Positions 51,417-58,561 of a DNA stretch of 64,000 nucleotides are shown here, piece after piece. A program made the position numbers and the translations under genes. Numbering within the stretch: position 1 is the stretch's first letter; each line of letters starts with the position of its first letter. The notes beneath the pieces were generated by a model, which did not search any database, was not told where the DNA came from, and saw only the letters and a list, made by a program, of their open reading frames with translations. The stretch covers positions 1 through 64,000 of the forward strand of contig NZ_JAAOCA010000022.1 in the NCBI RefSeq assembly GCF_014694385.1, given 5' to 3'. Origin of the DNA: Pseudomonas typographi (GTDB lineage Bacteria > Pseudomonadota > Gammaproteobacteria > Pseudomonadales > Pseudomonadaceae).

Positions 51417-53006
51417 CTAAACCTCCGAGGTATTGAGTTTTTTTTCGGCGCTTGCGTGCTGTTTTTCATCCGCCGCATCGTCCGTTCTTTTCCGGATGTC
51501 GATCGGTGATAACTGGAATACCAGCCAGCAGCACAGTGCGCTGATCAGGAACACGAGCATGAAGGCGGCGGCAATGGAGCGCTCCAGCGCCTGTCGCGCG
51601 AGCCCCATCAAATACACGGGATCGGCCGCTGCACCGGGCCCGGCCAGGCCCGAAACAAGCACGGTCGGGTCCCGATATTGTGGTGCGTAGGCCGCCATTC
51701 CCGCGTTGGCGAAGATCTGCGCCAGGTAGTGAACATAGAGCGGGTTAACCAGGCTGCTGATAACGGCAGTTCCCAATAGCCCCCCGACCAACCGCAGCGA
51801 CTTCTGCAATGCGGTTGCCATTCCCAAATGCTCTCTGTGGGCCTCGGCTTGGGTGAAGATGGTCAAGTTGAGCAGGATGAAACCCATGCCCACGCCAGAC
51901 GCAGTCACCAACCCCATGAGCACCCACGCAGGCGTTCTGGAGTCTGTGATGGCGAACAGGGGAATGCTGGTGGCCAGCAGTACAAAGCCCGCCCTTGGTA
52001 GCATCTGGGGTTCTTTCATTCTGACCAGCAGCCGGCTGCTGGCGATCGAACCGAGGGAGCTGGAGACGGCGAACGGGAGCATCAACATCCCGGCGAACGC
52101 CGGCGTATAGCCGTATCCTCCTTGGAACAGCAGCGGCAGGTAGAACAGCACGGCGAACATCACCGCACCGGCCAGGGTGGCGAGGATGAACAACAGCCGC
52201 AGGTTACGTTCGCGAAACAGGGCCGGCGCAAGGAATGGCTGCGGTGCCTTGTTCTCGGTGCGGACGAACAACACGAACAGTAGCGCGCACCCGCTGCTAA
52301 GCAACAGGCCCCATAGCGGATCTTTGCCCAGTTGTTCCACAGTAAACTGCAACATCACCAGGGCTACGGTCATGAGTAACGCACCCATCCAGTCTAGCGA
52401 GTGAGATGCGTGGCGGTCGCGCGGGCTGTAATAGGGCAGGTAACGCCAAACCATGAGCGCGGCCAGCGCGCCTAGAGGCCCATTGACGTGGAACACATAG
52501 CGCCAACCGTAATGCTCTGCTACCCAGCCGCCGGCCACCGGCCCAACCGCATTGGACACTGTGAACACCAGGTTCAGCAGCACTTGCCACTTCAGTCGCT
52601 GCTCAGTGTCGCTGAACAGCTCAGGAATGCAGGCCAAGCCGCTACCGATCAGCATGCCACCACCGATGCCTTGCACTGCCCGTGCCAGGACGAACGTCAG
52701 CATGTCCTGGGCCAGCCCGCAACCTACGGATGAGGCGATGAAGATCACGATGGCCACGAGTACGAAGTACTTGCGCCCATAGAGATCGCCCAGCCTGCCG
52801 AACAGTGGGATGGTCACCATGGACGTCAGCATGTAGCCGGTCGCCGCCCATGAATACAGCGAGAAACCGTCAAGGTCGCCCACGACGCTAGGCAACACGT
52901 TACCGATCACCGTTTGGTCCAGGGCGGACAACATCAGTGCTAATGTGATGCCCAGCATCGCCAACAGGGTGGCTCTGAAGGTTGCAGGTTTCACGTCATT
53001 TATCAC
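51417..53006 (-). CDS. MFS transporter, DHA2 (14-TM, EmrB/QacA-like) type
   Basis: A 529-residue drug/proton antiporter-type transporter with 14 predicted spans. Motif D1-like LSALDQTVIGNVLPSVVGDL is in TM1 and LFGRLGDLYGRKYFVL is the signature loop after TM2; RAVQGIGGGML is motif B. It starts at GTG with only a weak ribosome site, six bases after the aminotransferase gene, and is one base from the ABC permease gene. Its place in a catabolic operon suggests efflux of a product or an alternative uptake route; specificity is unknown. Confidence 0.88.
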   Translation of the reverse strand: MINDVKPATFRATLLAMLGITLALMLSALDQTVIGNVLPSVVGDLDGFSLYSWAATGYMLTSMVTIPLFGRLGDLYGRKYFVLVAIVIFIASSVGCGLAQDMLTFVLARAVQGIGGGMLIGSGLACIPELFSDTEQRLKWQVLLNLVFTVSNAVGPVAGGWVAEHYGWRYVFHVNGPLGALAALMVWRYLPYYSPRDRHASHSLDWMGALLMTVALVMLQFTVEQLGKDPLWGLLLSSGCALLFVLFVRTENKAPQPFLAPALFRERNLRLLFILATLAGAVMFAVLFYLPLLFQGGYGYTPAFAGMLMLPFAVSSSLGSIASSRLLVRMKEPQMLPRAGFVLLATSIPLFAITDSRTPAWVLMGLVTASGVGMGFILLNLTIFTQAEAHREHLGMATALQKSLRLVGGLLGTAVISSLVNPLYVHYLAQIFANAGMAAYAPQYRDPTVLVSGLAGPGAAADPVYLMGLARQALERSIAAAFMLVFLISALCCWLVFQLSPIDIRKRTDDAADEKQHASAEKKLNTSEV

Positions 53007-53011
53007 TTCGA

Positions 53012-54226
53012 TCAGCCCGCCAGTTGCTCGACTGCTTTGGCAATGCGTGCACAGCCATCGCGCAACACTTCGATAGAGGTGGCGATCGACATGCGGAAGT
53101 ACGGCGACAAGCCATAGGCGACGCCTGCCATGAGCGCGACGCCGGCCTGTTCGAGGAAGTACATGACCACGTCGTTGTCGTCTTCGATCAGGCGCCCATT
53201 GTCTGGGCGGCGCTTACCGATCAGGCCGCTGCAGCGGATATAGACATAGAACGCGCCGGCGGGTGGCTTGCAGTTCAGCCCCGGTATCGCGTTGATCAGC
53301 GTGACCACTTCGTCGCGGCGAGCTTTGTAAATCGCGCGTGTTTCTGCAATGAAGCCTTGCGGTCCGGTATACGCGGCCAGCGCGGCGGCTTGGCTAATGG
53401 AGCAACTGGTGCCAGCCGATTGCGATTTGAGCGTGTTGACAGCCTTGACCAGCGCTGTTGAGCCCGCGAGATACCCGATTCGCCAGCCCGTCATGGCGTA
53501 GGTTTTGGAGACGCCGTTGATAAGGATCACGCGCTCCTTCAACGCCGGTTCGACGGCTGCCAGGTGGGCTATATCGCCATCGTCGTAGCGGATGTGTTCA
53601 TAGATATCGTCCATCAGAATGAACACGCGAGGGTGGCCCAGCAGTACTTTGGCCAATTCCCGATAATCGTCCGTGGTGTAGGTTGCGCCACAAGGGTTGC
53701 AGGGTGAATTGATGACCAAACACTTCGTACGCGAGGTGATCGCCTTTTCCAACTGGGACGCGGTGATTTTGAAGCCCGAGTCCTCTGTGCAGGGCACCAC
53801 CACCGGCACACCTTCGAAAGTCTGGGCCATGTCGGGGTAGGACACCCAGTGCGGAGCAGGGATGATGACTTCATCCTCGGGGTTGAGAATTGCGCCGAAC
53901 GCCAGGAACACCGCGCTTTTTGCCCCGTTGGTGACGGTGATTTGGTCGATGGGGTATTCGAGGTGGTTCTCGCGCAGCAACTTGTCCGAAATGGCCGATC
54001 GCAACTCGGGCGTGCCAGGGCCGGCGGTGTAGCGGGTTTCGCCATTGTCGATGGCGCGATGGGCGGCTTCACGAATATGGGCGGGTGTATCGAAATCGGG
54101 CTCGCCGACCACCAGGTTGGCAATCGATTTTCCTTCCCGTTTCAGGGCCTTTGCTCGGTCGCCAGCAATGGTGCTGGGCGAAGGTTTAATGCGCTGAACG
54201 CGGTCGGATAGCATGTGACTGGTCAT
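53012..54226 (-). CDS. PLP-dependent class I aminotransferase (aspartate aminotransferase-like)
   Basis: A fold-type I aminotransferase of 404 residues. The substrate loop VVGEPDFDTPAHI (about 38-50), the cofactor lysine in GVSKTYAMTGWRIGYL (about 242), NSPCNPCGATYT near 173 and the C-terminal carboxylate-binding arginine in FRMSIA are present. The usual NPSNPTG motif is changed to NSPCNPCGA, so specificity may differ from housekeeping AspC. First gene of the minus-strand run, divergent from the lysR gene. It could deaminate an amino acid released by HyuAB. ATG at 54226 or the in-frame ATG at 54214 could be used; neither has a good ribosome site. Confidence 0.9.
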   Translation of the reverse strand: MTSHMLSDRVQRIKPSPSTIAGDRAKALKREGKSIANLVVGEPDFDTPAHIREAAHRAIDNGETRYTAGPGTPELRSAISDKLLRENHLEYPIDQITVTNGAKSAVFLAFGAILNPEDEVIIPAPHWVSYPDMAQTFEGVPVVVPCTEDSGFKITASQLEKAITSRTKCLVINSPCNPCGATYTTDDYRELAKVLLGHPRVFILMDDIYEHIRYDDGDIAHLAAVEPALKERVILINGVSKTYAMTGWRIGYLAGSTALVKAVNTLKSQSAGTSCSISQAAALAAYTGPQGFIAETRAIYKARRDEVVTLINAIPGLNCKPPAGAFYVYIRCSGLIGKRRPDNGRLIEDDNDVVMYFLEQAGVALMAGVAYGLSPYFRMSIATSIEVLRDGCARIAKAVEQLAG

Positions 54227-54468
54227 TGGAACGCCATCGGCTGTTGAGAGTAATGCCGACAGAGCAAGCCCTGTGCCACCGCTGTTATGTATTTTCCCGC
54301 TTTATATTTGGAAACAACGCACGCCGTGCGCTGCTCAAGTGCGGCTGGCACTTTTTTGCACCAGTATGGTGTTATATAAGATGTGATTATCTATGATAAG
54401 GGGACTTTGCTATCCGTATTGATGATATTCTATAAGCATTGTTGATGGTTTTTATAGTTGCCGATGGT
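54227..54468 (-). promoter_or_regulatory. AT-rich divergent control region of the hyu operon
   Basis: The region is markedly AT-richer than its surroundings. On the minus strand, TTATCA then, 17 bases on, TATAAC (about 54376-54404) is a possible promoter for the aminotransferase operon. Several T-N11-A patterns typical of LysR sites occur, for example around 54374-54400, but none stands out. Confidence 0.4.
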
Positions 54469-54504
54469 TTGACGGCCGTTGCATCATAAGGTATATAATG
54501 ATGC
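54469..54504 (+). promoter_or_regulatory. lysR promoter with overlapping inverted repeat
   Basis: TTGACG (54469-54474) is followed after 17 bases by TATATA or after 19 by TATAAT (54494-54499). A perfect inverted repeat GCATCAT / ATGATGC (54481-54487 and 54498-54504) with a ten-base spacer embraces the -10 box, so a protein bound there would block transcription. The lysR ATG is 21 bases downstream. Confidence 0.6.
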
Positions 54505-54525
54505 GCTCGCTGACCTGGACAAAGC

Positions 54526-55464
54526 ATGAATATTCAACAATTGAAGTTTCTGGTAGAGCTCACTCGAAATGACTTCAATGTTTCCCACGTCGCGAAGGCG
54601 CTCTGTACGTCTCAGCCCAATGTCAGCATGAATTTGGCGTCGCTTGAACAAGAGCTGGGTATACGTGTTCTAAAGCGTAAGCATCGGCGGATTATAGGTT
54701 TTACCGAACATGGTGAGCTTATCGCTACCAGCGCACGAACAATCGTCGCTGAGGTCGATCGAATCATCGATATTTCCGAAAAAAGCAAAAGTAAATCCGA
54801 AGTGCTACGCGTCATTACCACGCACAGCCAGGCGCGCTATTTACTCCCGGACGTTATTGAACGTTTCATTAAAGAATTTCCCAATGTTAGAATTACTATT
54901 CTTCAGGGAAGAAACGACGAAATAGTCGACAGTCTTATTTCCGGGCAGGCCGATATTGGGCTTTTTAATTTCCTGGTGACCAAGCATGTGGACCTGGTAT
55001 TCATACCCTATGGGAAGTGTGACCGGTTGATCATTGCACCGGTCGGCCATGAGATCGAGCAATACGATCACCCGTCCCTTGACCAACTTACACTTTATCC
55101 AATGGTCATCTACGAGCCTGCTACATCCAATTCTCAAGTCGTGGGTACCCTGGAACGTATATCCAAAGATTCTCCTCAAGTTATCCATTGTACGAATACC
55201 GATGTGGTCAAATCCTACGTGAAACGGGGAATAGGAATTTCCGTTATCCCAGACTTCGTCTATAGCCCGGCGGAAGATCAGGGCCTCATTGCTATTAATG
55301 CTAGCCATTTATTTTCCAGTCCGAATTTATATGCCGTGCTCAAACGCCAAAAAATCACCAATGCACGCATCTATGATTTCCTTCGTGCACTGTCCGTAGG
55401 GTTGCCACGCTCGGTGGTTGACGCGGCGGTCTTTGGCGAGGCGCCGGGGGAGGTTGAGGCTTGA
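54526..55464 (+). CDS. LysR-family regulator of the CysB/Cbl branch
   Basis: A 312-residue transcription factor. The winged helix (residues 1-60, MNIQQLKFLVELTRNDFNVSHVAK) and the effector domain match CysB more than generic LysR proteins: ITTHSQARYLLPDVI parallels the CysB segment whose Thr-His-Thr-Gln residues bind sulfate/thiosulfate, with Ser replacing the second Thr, and CTNTDVVKSYVKRGIGISVI matches the later core. CysB proteins regulate sulfur assimilation. The gene is divergent from the aminotransferase-ABC-hyu operon, its likely target. Its base composition is visibly AT-richer than all neighbours, a sign of transfer. Confidence 0.88.
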   Translation: MNIQQLKFLVELTRNDFNVSHVAKALCTSQPNVSMNLASLEQELGIRVLKRKHRRIIGFTEHGELIATSARTIVAEVDRIIDISEKSKSKSEVLRVITTHSQARYLLPDVIERFIKEFPNVRITILQGRNDEIVDSLISGQADIGLFNFLVTKHVDLVFIPYGKCDRLIIAPVGHEIEQYDHPSLDQLTLYPMVIYEPATSNSQVVGTLERISKDSPQVIHCTNTDVVKSYVKRGIGISVIPDFVYSPAEDQGLIAINASHLFSSPNLYAVLKRQKITNARIYDFLRALSVGLPRSVVDAAVFGEAPGEVEA

Positions 55465-55717
55465 TGGGGCTTAATTAGGCTATGTACGAAATCTTTTCGA
55501 GTGAAGACGAAAGCAGGCGAGGCACTGGGCCCGCATTCGAATTTACTGATTGTAAATGAGCAGCCCCACTATTACATCCATGCCTGTTTCACCGCAGCAT
55601 CATCGATGCGTAGGTGCATTCCGTACAGAGCCTAGCGTTATTTTTTGGGCTATTGATTTATACCCGGCGTAATGAGACCAATCGAATCGGGTAAGCGGAC
55701 GGGCCGGGCACAGTTGA
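55465..55717. other. Gene-free gap between the two accessory operons
   Basis: No credible coding frame, RNA gene or mobile element end is seen. TTTACTGATTGTAAA (about 55541-55555) forms a small hairpin, and the first 150 bases are AT-richer than the genes. No strong terminator for either flanking gene could be identified. Confidence 0.6.
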
Positions 55718-55996
55718 TCAGCCAAGGCCCTTCAAATACGCCCACGGGTAAATCCCACGGTCATGCCCATCACTGAACACCAATTGCACCCCATAGCCTT
55801 GCAGGTTTACCTGCACAACAGCCACCCCGACAGGGGTCACTTCTTCGACCCCGCGCAGGCGGGAGGCGCGGCAAGTGGAGCATGGGCAGGCCGCACGCAG
55901 TTGCAGGTAGTTCAACCGCTGTATACCCCGCCCCGGCCAGTCGATTTCCACCAGTCGCGCCGCGCGGCGGTTATCAATGGACCGTGGGCCACTCAT
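55718..55996 (-). CDS. DUF971 (GBBH-like N-terminal domain) protein
   Basis: A 92-residue protein consisting of one DUF971 domain: LVEIDWPGRGIQRLNYLQLRAACPC at residues 15-38 and DGHDRGIYPWAYLKGL at the end. This domain occurs at the N-terminus of gamma-butyrobetaine hydroxylase and at the C-terminus of the Fe-S carrier HCF101. The CPCSTC cysteines (about 37-42) could bind a metal. It is the last gene of the operon and overlaps the HEAT-repeat gene by four bases. Its job here is unknown; a part in Fe-S cluster delivery is inferred. Confidence 0.82.
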   Translation of the reverse strand: MSGPRSIDNRRAARLVEIDWPGRGIQRLNYLQLRAACPCSTCRASRLRGVEEVTPVGVAVVQVNLQGYGVQLVFSDGHDRGIYPWAYLKGLG

Positions 55997-56949
55997 GGTT
56001 GCAGTTGCAGCAGGGCAATGCGGATCGCTTTGCGCACTTCCGGGTCTGGGTCCTCGGCGGCGTCGCGCAGGGCTTGCACCGCGGCGTGGTCACCCAATTC
56101 GCCCAGTGCCAGCGCTGCCTCCTTGCGTAGGTTGCTGATGCTATGGCCCAGCAGTTCGATCAACGCCGCCTGCGCGTCGGGTACCTTCAACCGGCCCAGG
56201 GCACGGGCCGCGCGCAGGCGCACTTGCCAGTAGTCATCGGCCAGGGCCGCCACCAGTGCAGGCGCCGCGCTGGCATCGCCAACCTTGCCCAAGGTTGTGG
56301 CGGCCTCTTCCCGCACCGCCCAGTGCGGGTCAGCCAGTGCGCCCTGCAGTGCTTGCATGACCTCCGGTGCGTGGGCAAACCCCAGTGCACCGGCGGCACT
56401 GCGGCGCACCTGCGGGTCCGCATCTTGGCGTAGGCGGTCGGCTAGCGCCGGCAGGGCAGGGCGGTGTTTGAGCCAGCCAAGGATACCCACGGCTTCCCGG
56501 CGTATGCCGGCTTCGGTGTCTTGCAGGGCGCGCAGGGCCAGTGGCGCGCTGGCCGGCAAGCGCAGTTCCTTGAGCGCACGTAGGGCGCTGGCGCGCACAA
56601 AGGGTTGAGGGTGCTCCGCCCAAGGCAACAGGATTTCGCCCAAGGCGGTATCTTTGAGTTGGCTGAGGCTTTGCGCGGCGGCTTCGGCTACCGCCGGTTC
56701 CGCGTCGGCCAGCGCTTCGCATAGGGCCTGCACCACCGGTGCCTCGTCCCAGCCTTCGAGCAGGCTCGCCGCTTGGCCCCGTACAGTGGGGTGAGGGTCG
56801 CCCGCCAGCGCTTCTAACAGCCAGGGCAACCCGTCGGGGTCGCCAAGGTCGGCCAGTGCAATCAAGGCAAGGCGGCGCACGCCGGGGTCGGCGGCGGCCA
56901 AGCGCGGCAGTAACGGTTGGATGTCAGGGTTATTGGTGCTCACAGTCAT
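55993..56949 (-). CDS. HEAT-repeat protein
   Basis: The 318 residues consist almost wholly of about ten HEAT repeats of roughly 31 residues, for example DPGVRRLALIALADLGDPDGL and DPHWAVREEAATTLGKVGDAS. No signal peptide or enzyme motif is seen, so it is likely a cytosolic scaffold. Similar repeats occur in phycobilin lyases and in eukaryotic MMS19, which hands Fe-S clusters to targets. It overlaps the ATPase gene upstream and the DUF971 gene downstream by four bases each, which ties its dosage to the operon. Confidence 0.88.
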   Translation of the reverse strand: MTVSTNNPDIQPLLPRLAAADPGVRRLALIALADLGDPDGLPWLLEALAGDPHPTVRGQAASLLEGWDEAPVVQALCEALADAEPAVAEAAAQSLSQLKDTALGEILLPWAEHPQPFVRASALRALKELRLPASAPLALRALQDTEAGIRREAVGILGWLKHRPALPALADRLRQDADPQVRRSAAGALGFAHAPEVMQALQGALADPHWAVREEAATTLGKVGDASAAPALVAALADDYWQVRLRAARALGRLKVPDAQAALIELLGHSISNLRKEAALALGELGDHAAVQALRDAAEDPDPEVRKAIRIALLQLQP

Positions 56950-57776
56950 AGGGCGATCTTCGAAGGGGTAAAGTCAGGCGGCAGCCCCAAGGGCGTGAGC
57001 CGGGGCAACGGGCGGTGTTCCGGGTGCAGCAGCGCCAGGCACTGGCGCTTGAGCGCAGCCAGGGCCGGGTGTTCAAGCCCTGGCTGGCGCTCGCTGCGCA
57101 TGAGCGGCACCGGCAGGTCGGCGATCAGCCGGCCGGGCCGGGTACTCATTACCAATACCCGGTCGCCCAGCAACAGCGCCTCATCGATGTCGTGGGTGAC
57201 GAATACCACGGTGGTGCGCACTCGCGCCCAGATACCCAGTAGCAACTGCTGCATACGCGCCCGGGTCAGCGCATCCAGCGCGCCAAAGGGTTCGTCCATC
57301 AGCAATACCCGTGGCCGGTTGACCAGCACACGGGCGATTTCCGCACGCTGCTGCATGCCACCGGAGAGCTGCCTCGGCCAGTGCCGGGCGAACTCGGCCA
57401 GGCCTACCCAGTCGAGCATCTCCCGCGCTTGCGCCTGCCGTTCGGCGCGGCCCAGGCCTTGCATCTTCAGGCCGAAGGCCACGTTGTCGAGTACCCTGCG
57501 CCACGGCAGCAAGGTATGGTGCTGGAACACCATGCCGCGTTGCGGCGAAGGCCCGACGATGGGTTCGCCATCGAGGTACAGCACCCCTTGGCTGGGGGCC
57601 AGGTGCCCCGCCAGTGCCCCGAGCAGCGTTGACTTGCCGCAGCCGGATGGCCCGAGAATGCACACGAACTGCCCCGGCTCGATGCTGAAGTCCAGCCCCA
57701 ATACCGCATCAAAGGCTTGTTCGCCCTCGCCTAGGCGAATGCTCACCTGTTCGCTACGCAAATGGCTGTGGCTCAT
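56946..57776 (-). CDS. ABC transporter ATP-binding protein, nitrate/sulfonate/taurine (SsuB/TauB) type
   Basis: The importer ATPase, 276 residues. Walker A LGPSGCGKST (about 42-51), Q-loop FQHHTLLPWRRV, signature LSGGMQQRAEIARVL and Walker B VLLMDEPFGALD are complete. FQHHTLLPW is the pattern of the SsuB/TauB/NrtD group. The start at 57776 (MSHSHLRSEQ) overlaps the permease stop by ATGA; a longer open frame to 57971 runs antisense to sense within the permease and is rejected. Confidence 0.92.
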   Translation of the reverse strand: MSHSHLRSEQVSIRLGEGEQAFDAVLGLDFSIEPGQFVCILGPSGCGKSTLLGALAGHLAPSQGVLYLDGEPIVGPSPQRGMVFQHHTLLPWRRVLDNVAFGLKMQGLGRAERQAQAREMLDWVGLAEFARHWPRQLSGGMQQRAEIARVLVNRPRVLLMDEPFGALDALTRARMQQLLLGIWARVRTTVVFVTHDIDEALLLGDRVLVMSTRPGRLIADLPVPLMRSERQPGLEHPALAALKRQCLALLHPEHRPLPRLTPLGLPPDFTPSKIAL

Positions 57777-58558
57777 GGGCGCCCTCCTGGCCGATACCAA
57801 GGCATGGCCCACGCGCCCAGGCGTTTCACCAGCCAACTGCTGGCGAGGCCAAGCACGCCGATCAACAGCATGCCCACGATGATATCGGGGTAGTTTTGCA
57901 AGGTGTAGGCCTCCCAGGTGAAGTAGCCGATGCCCCACTGCCCGGAGATCATTTCCGCGGTCACCAGGCAAAACCAGGACGTACCCATGCCGATGGCCAG
58001 GCCCGTGACCACGCTAGGCATCGCCCCTGGCACCACCACCTCGCGCAGCAGTGCCCAGCGCCCGGCGCCGAGGCCCTTGGCCGAGGCGACCAAGCGTGGG
58101 TCGACGGCCTCCACGCCGTGTACCGTGTTGAGCAAAATGGGAAACAGCGCCCCGGTGAAGGTGATAAACACCATCGACAGCTCCGACGACGGAAACATTA
58201 AGATCGCCAGGGGTATCCAGGCCACCGCCGGGATCGGCCGCAGTACTTCCAGCGGCGGCAGCAAAGTGTCGGCCGCCCAGCGCGAACGGCCAATGGCAAC
58301 ACCTAACGTAATGCCTACCAGCGCCGCCAGCAGGTAGCCCGCCGCCACCCGTTCCAGGCTGGCCACCAAGTGCCGCGCCCACGCACCGGAGCCGAACAGG
58401 GCCAGTAGCGCCTGCAGCACCTCGCCCGGGGGCGGCACATTGCGAAACGTCACCAGGCCCAAGTCTGCGTGTTGTTGTGCCAATAGCTGCCATAGCCCCA
58501 GGCACAGCAGTAACGATAACCCACGCAGCGCCCAGCGGTAGGTGCGCACACTGGCCAT
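57773..58558 (-). CDS. ABC transporter permease, SsuC/TauC type
   Basis: The inner-membrane permease, 261 residues with six predicted spans. It has the group's PIPAVAWIPLAILMF (about residues 110-124) and the docking loop ASAKGLGAGRWALLREVVVPGAMP. It begins three bases after the binding-protein gene and overlaps the ATPase gene by four. Family members import sulfonates, taurine, nitrate or pyrimidine precursors. Confidence 0.92.
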   Translation of the reverse strand: MASVRTYRWALRGLSLLLCLGLWQLLAQQHADLGLVTFRNVPPPGEVLQALLALFGSGAWARHLVASLERVAAGYLLAALVGITLGVAIGRSRWAADTLLPPLEVLRPIPAVAWIPLAILMFPSSELSMVFITFTGALFPILLNTVHGVEAVDPRLVASAKGLGAGRWALLREVVVPGAMPSVVTGLAIGMGTSWFCLVTAEMISGQWGIGYFTWEAYTLQNYPDIIVGMLLIGVLGLASSWLVKRLGAWAMPWYRPGGRP

Positions 58559-58561
58559 GGC

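Noticed and set aside
57777..57971. N-terminal extension of the SsuB-type ATPase
   Set aside because: The region overlaps the permease in another frame; MSHSHLRSEQ at 57776 gives the family length and an ATGA overlap.
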